Origin: Fusarium oxysporum f. sp. lycopersici 4287
Lineage: Eukaryota > Ascomycota > Sordariomycetes > Hypocreales > Nectriaceae
Assembly (NCBI RefSeq): GCF_000149955.1
Contig: NC_030992.1
Coordinates: forward strand, 3,674,850-3,738,849
Length of the DNA: 64,000 nucleotides
Direction of reading: 5' to 3'
The notes below the pieces were generated by a model. It ran no database searches and was not told the DNA's origin. It saw only the letters and a list, made by a program, of their open reading frames with translations. The position numbers and the translations under genes were made by a program. This document shows, piece by piece, positions 45,804 through 56,007 of this stretch. Every line of letters starts with the position of its first letter. Within the stretch, counting starts at the first letter, position 1.

Positions 45804-47047
45804 TCCGCGGTTCGATTCTCTGGGGTAAAGATAAACGCCTGTTGAGTGGTAATGGATCCGTAGCGTTCTCGACCGTGGCTTTTGCTTATGCCCTTTTCAC
45901 TTTACGAAGGACTTGTTCTGTAGTAAACAACCAGTAGCGCCGTCTGCGTGGGTGGAGAGGCGTGAAGTCTGTTGGGCGAATTGCCAAGGAAATAAACAAA
46001 TCAAACAAGAAATGCGACCGAGGTCAATGAGTCTAGACTTTTGGCCCAAGGAAGGGACTGACACTGATGATTTGATCCTTCGACAGTTGCGCGCGATGTG
46101 AAATATGGGGTAGCTTTGTAGTCTGGACCCCTTATGTCTCTGATGGTGTTTATGATATTTCGATGAGAAAATAGCCCCAGTGTTTTGAGAATCGGGAGCC
46201 GAGGGCAGAATCTCACGATGAGGCAGAATGAATTGAAATGGAATAAGATGAGATCCGAGAAACAATGAATTCCTGGGGTATTCACTTTTGGATGTCTTTC
46301 CGAGGTTCTGGGTTGCCCAATCTCAAAATGGAAAAGCCGAGGTTCGAGCCAACTCTTTGACGTACGTGCTGCCCTGAACTTTGAATGTTTGTTCCCAGCC
46401 CCGGAAATTGATGAGGCATTCCCGTCTTCAAGAGCGGTTTGTCCGCGCGCGGGGCAGATTTTAGTAGACGGTTGACCTAGATTCCGCGGTCGTGGCAGCT
46501 AAGGTCGGGCACTCAAATCCCCTAGAGCACCCCAGAGACAGTGGATGACGGGGAGGCCTGGACTGGACTGGACGCCTGCAGGCCAGTGCCCCCCAAGCCC
46601 TGCTCGTCAGTGGACTTCTAGACTGACCTTTTGGGCTCTTGGCGGGGGAATCTTGAAATCATCTGCCATCACGGGCAAATCACGGCTTTACCTTTGCTCT
46701 GCAGAGGGTCGACTCATCCAAAAATGCTCAGACCGCCCGGGGATTAATTACCTAGAACAGGCGAGGGGTCCATTCCTGCCGCATGTCACCGCTCGTTTCT
46801 GCCGTTGGCTCAACCCACAGAAAAAGATATCGTCAGAATTTCAAAGACAATGTTTGCCAAGGGAGTCTCGCTAATCCCCGGGCCCACGCGTACAACGTAG
46901 ACATCAGTGATAATTTGTCACTACACATTCTTTCAACCCTTTGCCGAAAAACGCCGTTCTCTTTCACGCATATCGTTGCCTGCCGCACACAAGTTTAAGA
47001 AAGCGCCCCGAAAAACGCCGCATCTTCTCCTCGACTGCTGCTGAGGA
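45804..47047. other. Divergent intergenic region
   Basis: Shared upstream DNA of the thioesterase (-) and pseudouridine synthase (+). Short ORFs only. I see no RNA gene. Confidence 0.45.
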
Positions 47048-48712
47048 ATGAGGGCTGCTGCTCTTCGCCTCGGCCCGCACTCCTCCGCATTACGAAGATC
47101 TAGGTCCCTGTCCAGGGCCACAGTCAGAGCCTCCTCGTTACCCCCTCGCGAAAGACGCCCCTTTGCAATGGCTGCGTCGTCACCAAAGCTCGAGGCTTCG
47201 CCCTCGGAAGACAACATCTTTGCGAATTCTTTCCAGGATCTTGATATTCATAGTGACAAGGGTCTTACACCAAGCCCTGCCCCGAGCCAACCAAGCTCCG
47301 ATCCACCACAAGCCGCCACCAACAACAATAAACAACAAAATCAAAGACGTCCAAAGCAAAAGAAGAAGCAAGATCCGCCAAAGGTCTCGGATTCGGATGA
47401 ACCCCTCATTACACCGGTTGGAGACCCTTGGCCTCGGCCGTATCACTTTGAGGGAGATGGATTGCGTCGGGTAGTTCCATACCATTTCACTTACAACACA
47501 CATTGCAAGGAAAGGTGGCGGAACAGGCCCCTCCTTGAGATCTATGAATCTGAATTCAGGGACCGACCACTAGAGTATTATCGGCAGTCTATGATACGGG
47601 GAACTATCTTCGTTAACGGTCGGCGAGTCGGGCCCGATTATATTCTCCGGAATGGTGACCTTATTTCTCACACTCTGCACCGTCATGAACCTCCGGTAAC
47701 AGAGGACCCTGTGCAGATCATCCACGAGGATGAAGATATGATCGTTATCAACAAGCCCGCGGGAGTTCCCGTACACCCTGCAGGCAGGTACAACTTCAAC
47801 TCGGTCGTTGAGATTATGAAATCAGACCGCGGCCCAGCATTCTTGCCATACCTCTGCAACCGCCTGGACCGTCTCACAAGTGGCATCATGTTCATCGCAA
47901 AGAACCCAACTGCCGCAGAGGCGTTGGGCATCAAGATCAAGGACCGCACAGTAAGAAAAGAATACATTGCACGAGTGATGGGCGAGTTTCCTGATGGCGA
48001 GGTCGTTTGCGACCAACCCATTCTACAAATATCTCCTAAGCTTGGCCTTAACAGGGTGCGCGCGAATGGCAAGACAGCGCGAACTGTGTTTAAGAAGTTG
48101 GCCTACTACCCTGCCGAGGGAGAGAACGACGTAAACGAGCGCCCTAAAACTCCTGAACAGGTTCAAGAGGAGAAACTTCGCCCTTGGGTAAACAAGAAGG
48201 GATACTCCATTGTTCGATGTCTCCCTGTTACGGGTCGCACTCACCAGTTGCGGGTTCACCTTCAACATCTCGGCCATCCTATTCAAAATGATCCTATCTA
48301 TGCTAACCGGCGGGTCTGGGGCGTCGATCTGGGACAAAACGACGCCGATGCGACTCAAAACACAGACGAAGACATCGTCAGCCGGTTGTCTCGGATGGGC
48401 AAAGACGAAGTGGCGGAAGCTGTTGCTTATTACGATGCCATGGTGGATAGATATGAAGAGAAGAGGGCCGAGAAGCTTACGGGCGAGCTCTGCGACATTT
48501 GCGAGACACCTCTATACTCAGACCCTGGTGAGCATGAGCTGTCGCTATGGCTCCACAGTCTTCGGTATGAAGATGCAGGTGGTGCCTGGTCCTACGTTAG
48601 CCCGTTGCCTCGATGGGCTCTTCCACCGGAGGGAATGAGTGGCCCAACATCGGTGGGTGGGATGGAGGAGTTGGTGGAGGCGGTTAAGGACGAGAACCCT
48701 GAGATATCATGA
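47048..48712 (+). CDS. PUS9: RluA-family pseudouridine synthase (RIB2/PUS9 group)
   Basis: A single exon of 554 codons. Residues 1-40 are Arg/Ser/Ala-rich with one acidic residue, like a mitochondrial presequence. A second ATG (Met41, position 47168) starts AASSPKLEASPSEDN, so two start sites could give mitochondrial and cytosolic forms. After a Pro/Lys-rich linker come an S4-like segment (MIRGTIFVNGRRVGPDYILRNGDLISH) and the catalytic domain: IVINKPAGVPVHP, LCNRLDRLTSGIMFIAKN with the catalytic Asp in RLD, VRKEYIARVMGEFP, and VTGRTHQLRVHLQHLGHPI. In budding yeast Rib2/Pus8 (cytosol) and Pus9 (mitochondria) make pseudouridine 32 in tRNAs; this sequence has no obvious deaminase domain, so PUS9-like is preferred. 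An extra C-terminal CDICETPLYSDP segment is cysteine-containing. Confidence 0.88.
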   Translation: MRAAALRLGPHSSALRRSRSLSRATVRASSLPPRERRPFAMAASSPKLEASPSEDNIFANSFQDLDIHSDKGLTPSPAPSQPSSDPPQAATNNNKQQNQRRPKQKKKQDPPKVSDSDEPLITPVGDPWPRPYHFEGDGLRRVVPYHFTYNTHCKERWRNRPLLEIYESEFRDRPLEYYRQSMIRGTIFVNGRRVGPDYILRNGDLISHTLHRHEPPVTEDPVQIIHEDEDMIVINKPAGVPVHPAGRYNFNSVVEIMKSDRGPAFLPYLCNRLDRLTSGIMFIAKNPTAAEALGIKIKDRTVRKEYIARVMGEFPDGEVVCDQPILQISPKLGLNRVRANGKTARTVFKKLAYYPAEGENDVNERPKTPEQVQEEKLRPWVNKKGYSIVRCLPVTGRTHQLRVHLQHLGHPIQNDPIYANRRVWGVDLGQNDADATQNTDEDIVSRLSRMGKDEVAEAVAYYDAMVDRYEEKRAEKLTGELCDICETPLYSDPGEHELSLWLHSLRYEDAGGAWSYVSPLPRWALPPEGMSGPTSVGGMEELVEAVKDENPEIS

Positions 48713-51700
48713 TAATTGCCATTCCGTACAAGCACCAAGCAACTTCAGATGCCTACACTACATACATATTACGACCATCGCGTGGACAACGCCACCAAAT
48801 AGAACGAGATGGCAACTCGTAGATACATATGAGCAGCTGAACTATAGTACATCTCGGATGAGAGTTGCAAAGCTACCGAACCTATCAGACAGGACCAGCT
48901 TGATCCCGCGGCGCCAGGGTGAGGATCCGATATCCGGGTCACCCTGTGGATCTACTATTCGTGACCAGGGTCGGCCTATCCCCGTCAGTAATACAGACAG
49001 ACTATGACTATTTAGCTTATGCATGAGGTTCCTAGCCCGTATACACTGGAGGCTGAGCCAAGATAGGGCTTGGCTTCGAAACCCTTGAACATTCTTCGAA
49101 ATTACAAGCCTAGGGTTTGTGTTGTTGTGATGCAAGGCATGCGACCGATATCTGTCTTAGCTATGGCGCTCGGGATACCCTTCACCCAGGAGCGCGGATT
49201 TACAACAGATAGGCCCAAAGTTTAAGACAAGTCAGTGATCCACGGTGGCTACCAACGGGCACTTACTAGAGGCTTCGTCGACGCCAGAGGCGCAACATGA
49301 AGCAACCAGTACGGAAGCCACTGACAGACTAAACTCATCCCTCACCCTCGGAACAACCAGTCCTCTGGAGCGAAACCGGGGAGGAATCAAGGTCAATGGT
49401 CCTCGGAGGATTGGGTCAATCTAAGCGAAGTACCGTAAGTCTCCAACGGGGCAGCAATCAACCAATATGGGGCCCTCAAAGCTCAAGCACTCAACGCATT
49501 CCACAGCGAACACAAGATCAGAACATACAACGGACCCTAGAAAGATGGACCCTAGAGTCGAACGCGATGCCATTGCCAAGAGCTATACCAACCAACAATG
49601 ACCGTGATGACCGCCTTGGCTACGAGACTTGCGAAATAGCTCAGATAGGGTCGATGATGAGACGGGTCTAAGATTGCTCAAAGCTCCGGGGCCGGAGCCA
49701 GAGAGTTTCACTAGATAATAGATGTCAATAGATGGAGAAACAGAACTCCGACTATCATGCCCTGGTGGACGATACATGGGGTAAAGAGTCATGGGGCTAT
49801 TGTAGATCCTCACGGGGATCTTGGGTCGAGCATTGATTACGTGCAATTATACGGATTGAAGCCTCACCAGACAACTGCTGGCATCCGTACCCATCATGAG
49901 AATATCAAGACAAGACAAGACAAGGCCCCTGACAGGGTTTTGATGAAGCTCATTCAATTGCTTTGCCCACTGGACTGGCTAAAACGAAAAAGACCCAGTC
50001 AAGTCGAATCACATCATTATGTATCACATCGTGAACTCCACGAAGCATGGGTTTAATCATTGTTGGCAAGGGGTCCATCCTCTAGCACAGCAACGGAATT
50101 GTGGCTGGCGAGATATGGATCACAGCACACAAGCAAGCCATGATCGAAGCCTGCGGGTGACCATTTGCGGCTGTTTCTCTTTTTTCCCTATTTTCTGGGG
50201 TAAAGAAGACAAGTTCATGATTGGGAATTGCTTGCTTTTTTGCGTTACCTTTCCCTTCTCCACGGGTTCGGTTCTCGTCACCCTTGCCAGCAGCAGTTAC
50301 CAAGTTCTCGGGTCTTGGTTCTTGGTCACAGTTGGTAATGGCAATCAAGTCGCGCTGCCAAACTCTAATCAAACTGTCAAAGGGTCCATCCCGCTCAAGC
50401 TGTGTGGGATGAACCTCACGATCAGAGTTTTTTTTTCTCATCTTGAATGCAACGCTGAGCAAGATGGAAAAGCAAGATTCGTGTTGGCGGCGGGAGAAAG
50501 ATGGCTCTAGTCGGGGGGAGGCCCTGCTGGGATGGGAGCAAGGAACCCTTTCAGTGAGACGTCATTGATGCAACGCGACGTTGGAGAGAGATACTGAAAA
50601 CGGTTGAGAAAAATGGATTGCTGACGATTTCAGCTGACGGACGCGCATCAAAATCAGCTCAGCTTTTCAACTGCCGAGACACGTTGGTCGTCATTGTCAA
50701 GAATAGAATACAACAAACCTTGGAGAAACCATTGTGAGGTTGAAGGATCTTCCACACACGCAATACAGTACAAACAAACAAACAAACAAAAGTCTTACCA
50801 AGCTTACGTTTGAGGTGCTTCTGAGCAAAGAATGACGCCATGCAAGATGTTGTCTGTCTCCGTCTAGGTCCGGCGGGACCATGTTCATTTGCTCGGGGAA
50901 CCTGGCAGAGAAGATTCTTTTTTCCTTCCAAAGTCTCAAAGAGGGAGCTCACCTGCAAGCCCTAAAAACTCAAAGTAACACAAATGAGCTGTCAGCAGCG
51001 GCTCACCACGGCCTTGAGTTTTAGGGGGCTATATCCTTAAAACCGCCCTGTGCTGCTATTCCTCCTGGGGGGTTACTCCTAGCTGCGCCGCAGCATAGAC
51101 TTTTAGCCCCGAATTGCGACCGCGGTTTATTAGGTCGTCTTGCTTTTTCCTCCGGCGACTGCGAAATGTGTAGTTCATTTGTCCGAGTCTATCAGTGCTT
51201 TACGAATTGCCACGCTGAAAAGTGATAGACTGAATGCATGCAGTGGAAATGGCTTTTGCGCTTTCAGGGCCGACAACTCCTCAAAGGAGGCATCTTGTCC
51301 GCTGGGGACTGACTGAATGCTGGCTCCGTGCGCTGCAGCCAAGTATTCCTGTACTGTACTTACACGGGGGATCTGCAGGGAGTGGATTTCTGAATTGTTT
51401 CTTGTTAAATGTTGGCGGGGAATCCGAAGACTGCAGCAGAGATATGATTGATACAGAGGGCCGAAGCATGGCTCCATCTTCATTGCCATGTGCCCCGGCA
51501 CCTGATCTGGGGATTGGTTCTTGGCTTTGGGACTTGACCGCAAGATGGTCGACGGTATGGTACTCACAGATCAAACAAGCAGCCGTGATGATGCCATATG
51601 GGGGCGGGTTTGGATCGACGCCGTCGAGTAACAGTAGAGTTAGCATGAAAGGGAGGATCAGTGATACGACTCGCGATAAGCATGGCTTGTGCCGTTTCCA

Positions 51701-51918
51701 CTTGATGGTAACGCTCCCACGTTTTGTCCGACTTCTGATACTGTACTAAGGTCAAGGACGAGCGTCTGGTGGTGGTTTACTTTGGCTTTACAGTACGCTC
51801 ACTTACTGATGGCCCCCCTGGTTCCACGTGCTCCACCGCTACACTACCATCCTTGGATCAACTGTGGAAGAGTCGCAGAGACCTCCGAGAGGTTAGAACC
51901 GCGAAGCGCGCTAACTAG
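48713..51918. other. Intergenic left of the assembly gap
   Basis: No gene is supported over 3.2 kb. ORFs are short and without domains (largest 51234-51749 and 50019-50510). A (CAAA)n-like stretch lies at about 50771-50789. Confidence 0.5.
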
Positions 51919-52650
51919 NNNNNNNNNNNNNNNNNNNNNNNNNNNNNNNNNNNNNNNNNNNNNNNNNNNNNNNNNNNNNNNNNNNNNNNNNNNNNNNNNN
52001 NNNNNNNNNNNNNNNNNNNNNNNNNNNNNNNNNNNNNNNNNNNNNNNNNNNNNNNNNNNNNNNNNNNNNNNNNNNNNNNNNNNNNNNNNNNNNNNNNNNN
52101 NNNNNNNNNNNNNNNNNNNNNNNNNNNNNNNNNNNNNNNNNNNNNNNNNNNNNNNNNNNNNNNNNNNNNNNNNNNNNNNNNNNNNNNNNNNNNNNNNNNN
52201 NNNNNNNNNNNNNNNNNNNNNNNNNNNNNNNNNNNNNNNNNNNNNNNNNNNNNNNNNNNNNNNNNNNNNNNNNNNNNNNNNNNNNNNNNNNNNNNNNNNN
52301 NNNNNNNNNNNNNNNNNNNNNNNNNNNNNNNNNNNNNNNNNNNNNNNNNNNNNNNNNNNNNNNNNNNNNNNNNNNNNNNNNNNNNNNNNNNNNNNNNNNN
52401 NNNNNNNNNNNNNNNNNNNNNNNNNNNNNNNNNNNNNNNNNNNNNNNNNNNNNNNNNNNNNNNNNNNNNNNNNNNNNNNNNNNNNNNNNNNNNNNNNNNN
52501 NNNNNNNNNNNNNNNNNNNNNNNNNNNNNNNNNNNNNNNNNNNNNNNNNNNNNNNNNNNNNNNNNNNNNNNNNNNNNNNNNNNNNNNNNNNNNNNNNNNN
52601 NNNNNNNNNNNNNNNNNNNNNNNNNNNNNNNNNNNNNNNNNNNNNNNNNN
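51919..52650. other. Assembly gap (732 N)
   Basis: All bases are N. Frames that run through it are artefacts. The gap may hide a repeat or simply unsequenced non-coding DNA. Confidence 0.99.
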
Positions 52651-54160
52651 AAAAGCGAAAAAAAGCACATCGGTGTGTGGTTGTTTTCGGATCGCATCCG
52701 AGCCAAATACGCCACCCGTTCCACATAGAACGGGGTAGCCTTATAACTGGTTACCGTGTTGTCAAGGCGAGGAGAATAATTACGAATAACTTGCTTTACC
52801 AAGTCAGGCCGGCAGGGTTCACAATCGATATACGAATTGAATCTTCAAGGACACAACGTGGTCTTCTTACCCGTTTGCAGTACAATAGAAGGCGAGAGAC
52901 ACGAATTAATCTTGACGGGTAGAGGGCGGCCCTCGAGCGAGGCTTCTGTTTCAGCTCAGCGCAAAGAGAAAGGGTCCGAGAGCTTGCAGTGGAGCGTCAA
53001 TCAATCTTGGAATCACAGCCACGAGGAAGATGGGACCCGCCGAGTTTACTTGCTGTAGTGTTGTTATCCTACCATTGAAGACAATTGAGAGGGGGGAGGA
53101 GGAATTGGTTATTGGGTCAAATCAAGGTCAGGCCAGGTCAGGCCAGACGAGACCATGCCATTGAATGTCTACGGTCATGTCTGGTTTGTGGATATGAAAA
53201 ACTGGACATTCTTCGAAATGCTATTCTGAAAGTCTGCCTATCGACGACGTTGAAGAAGAATTGGGTTGGCCGAAAGAGACAATAAGCAAGAAACGCTCGA
53301 GAAGCAGGGACAAGCCACCCCAAACCGGAGAAGAAGAAGAAGACGAAGAAGAAGAGTTTCTTGAGGAGGATGTACACATTCGAGGTCCTCAGTACAAGCT
53401 CAAAGTACACTCATTCAAACTCAGCCAACCTAAGAAGAAGCGTGGCGCACCGGACCGCGCATCAGGACCAGCACCAGCAACAGGACCAGCTCCATCTCCA
53501 GCACGTACCAGAAGGACCCACGCTCTACCAGCCTTGTTGTTGCTGTTCCATTGCTCACTCGCTCACCCATGGCCATGAGCCGGATGGACCAACGCTAACA
53601 CTAATACCAACAGGGAGCACGATGGCCTCCCACTCTAGGGGGTGTGCCTAGCCATGCCTGAAGGGTCCGTCATGAGAGTACGTACACGTCGAGCACGCCT
53701 CCTCCGTTGGACATACACCTTCTCCAAGGCGAAAAAAAAGAAAAAAGAGGATGGGTTCGTTCGTTGTTCTACGCCAGAGACGCTATAAGGAAAATGGTTA
53801 TAAACAACACCCCTTGTCCCTCGTCGATCAACTCTAGTACAGTAGCGTAGCTGGGCCGATCTCCATGCGAACACTTACTTGCACGACCTTGACCTTGACC
53901 TTGACTTAAGACTACAAGGACTCCACAGACTTCAACAGCTTCTACTACTACCATCTCATCTCATCCTAACTCAAACCCATTCACCACACCTCACCTCACT
54001 TACATATATACACCATCCAGGGACCCTTCCTTTCCTCACCTTGACTTGAGGTTTCATCCTTCATACTTGTATAAGGGCCTTCTATATATATATATATATA
54101 TACCCACTTCACATCCACATACATACTTTATCTTGTCAACTCAGCTCGACTTGACTTGAC
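52651..54160. other. Intergenic, upstream region of bZIP gene
   Basis: No gene is supported. ORF 53261-53578 (+) contains a Glu-rich run from a GAAGAA-type microsatellite. A (TA)10 run lies at about 54083-54102, and C/T-rich DNA before 54161 looks like 5' leader. Confidence 0.5.
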
Positions 54161-55318
54161 ATGATCGCATCGCCCACCTCGTCACCGTCGTCTATGCCTT
54201 ACTCTACTTCACCCGACTCACGCACAATCACCTACTCCTCACAAAACAACAACACCGACAACATGGTCCGCTCATCATCAGCCGAGCCCGCAAAGAGCTC
54301 TAAGCGAAAGGGTAAGTAAACAAAACCTAACCAGCCACGCGGGACAGAAAAAGCAAAAAACAAACATGCATACATCGCGCCTACGCAGCAAAGCAATTCG
54401 ATTTATATACCCATGATCAACACTAACTGACACGCAACAAAAACAGGCACACGAAGCGTCTCTACCCTCACACCTTCACAACTCGCGCGCAAGAGAGCCA
54501 ACGACCGAGAGGCTCAAAGGGCTATCCGGGCGCGAACCAAGGAGCACATTGACCGCCTGGAGCGCGAGCTGGAGGACCTTAAGAGCAAGCAGAGCCGTGA
54601 TCAGACAGTCCAGGAGCTTCTGCGACGGAACCAGGCGCTCGAGGAGGAGCTTATGCGACTCAAGGAGAACATGGGCGTCTCAATGACCTCGTCGCCTTAC
54701 TCTGCACCTGGTACGGCTCTCTCTGTCTCCATCCCGACGTCCTCGTCACCACACAACAGCATTCTGACCAGCCCCTCAGTATACGATGATAACCTCAGCA
54801 CAGGCAGCGGTGCCATCCCCAGTCCTCGCGGCTCCCCCTTCCCTTCTGGCGACTACAGCCCCATCCCCGACTATGGACAGCAATATGTCCCCCTCCCTAA
54901 CAACTGCGAGTCATGGGCCAGCACAGTTCCCTGCCCCGTCCCCTCCAACGTCTCAAGCCCTTCCTCATCTGCCGACGACTACAGCGCCGGCTACATTCCC
55001 ACAAGCGTGCCTACCTCGCTGCTGCCCTCAAACAACACAAGCTCTTCCAGCATCAGCGTGGGCCACGCTCACAAGGATGTGATCAAGATGGAGTATGAAG
55101 ATGTTGACTCTCACGGTACGGTCACCCAGCATCACCCAGCAATCTCACACTCGCTTTCAAGACAGGAGACTAATCACACTCAGTGTCTAGACGCCGGATT
55201 CCGCCTCAGCAACCCCTCGCTTCAGCCCGTGTCCCATACTTACATGGCTCAACAGCAGCAGCCCGCCTGGAACATGTATCCCGTCTACTACCCCCAGGCT
55301 CAGTCCTCGGTCCATTGA
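54161..55318 (+). CDS. bZIP transcription factor, short form (alternative acceptor)
   Basis: Exons 54161-54311, 54447-55115 and 55191-55318 encode 315 residues. Here the last intron ends at the distal acceptor (TGTCTAG, ending 55190), seven bases beyond the one used for the long form. The reading frame then gives AGFRLSNPSLQPVSHTYMAQ and WNMYPVYYPQAQSSVH before a stop at 55316-55318, and DUF3425 is not translated. This Tyr/Pro/Gln-rich ending has the look of real fungal bZIP sequence, and the length fits MeaB-type proteins, so this may be the main product. Which acceptor is used cannot be decided from sequence. Confidence 0.6.
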
Positions 55319-56007
55319 AGGGCCAAACTCAACCGGGCTCATCCTGGCCGGGATCTGGGCCCGTTCTCACCACTCCGCCGGCCTGTCGCTTCGATGAGCT
55401 CTTAGTTGGCTTCCTCCAGGACTGCCGTCGCATGATCACCGCAGAGTCACTAGCTCACACTCTTGGCCCCCCTCAGATAGACGTACGCTCACTGTTTCGC
55501 GGCCATGATAGCCACGGTCAGATCGCCTGCTCACCTCATCCCATCACCGACCTCATCCGCAGCCTTATCGACACAGCAGGAATGACACGACTGACTGAGC
55601 GCATCGCCATCTTTGCGCCTCTGCAAACCATGATCTGTTGGCTCGTGCAGCCTACTCCAGAGAGACGCGCGCGACTATGTGAAGACTACGTGCCGCGAGA
55701 GCGCCAACTGACAACTCCGCACCCTCAATGGCTCGATCTGCTCCTCTGGGGCAGTCTGCGCGAGGCCGCCATCGAGCGACAGGACCTCTACGCTACAGAC
55801 GAGTTTCAACGGGTCTACTTCGACGCGCTGCGCCTTGTCAATTGGCCTTATCAGCCGCTAGACGGCCTAGTCACAGATCCGCAGACGGGCCACGTTGGGC
55901 TCACGGATGCCCTCATGGCCCATGCCATGAACGGTTCAAACTGGCGCCTGGCTGAGACCTTTGCCCAACGATACCCTGAGCTTTGCGGGCTAGTGGCTCT
56001 GGAGTAG
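54161..56007 (+). CDS. bZIP transcription factor with C-terminal DUF3425 (long form)
   Basis: Three exons, 54161-54311, 54447-55115 and 55184-56007, encode 547 residues. The bZIP basic region and zipper are in exon 2: QLARKRANDREAQRAIRARTKEHIDRLERE, with leucine heptads through LEDLKSKQ, LLRRNQALEEELMRLKENMG. A Ser/Pro-rich middle follows. Using the proximal acceptor (CACTCAG, ending 55183) puts the reading in the frame that encodes DUF3425: FDELLVGFLQDCRRMITAESL, HPITDLIRSLID, LTERIAIFAPLQTMICWLVQPTPE, HPQWLDLLLWGSLRE. bZIP plus DUF3425 is a common fungal arrangement. The bZIP resembles the MeaB/MBZ1 group (nitrogen and stress control) as I remember it. The 50 residues between intron and DUF3425 look less protein-like than the alternative frame (next entry). 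Confidence 0.78.

Noticed and set aside
45795..45830. GGTTCGATTC, resembling a tRNA T-loop
   Set aside because: The flanking bases do not pair as a T-stem and no acceptor, D or anticodon arms are visible. It lies in the 5' region of the thioesterase gene.
51689..52802. Long open frames of 270-350 codons
   Set aside because: They are open only because they cross the run of N; they are artefacts.
53330..53360. Glu-rich run in an upstream ORF that might be an acidic domain
   Set aside because: It is a GAAGAA microsatellite translated in one frame.
55310..55398. Alternative intron GTCCAT...GATGAG joining the short bZIP tail to DUF3425
   Set aside because: The donor is poor and no clear branch site is seen. 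The tandem-acceptor model explains both frames with one consensus intron, though this option is not excluded.
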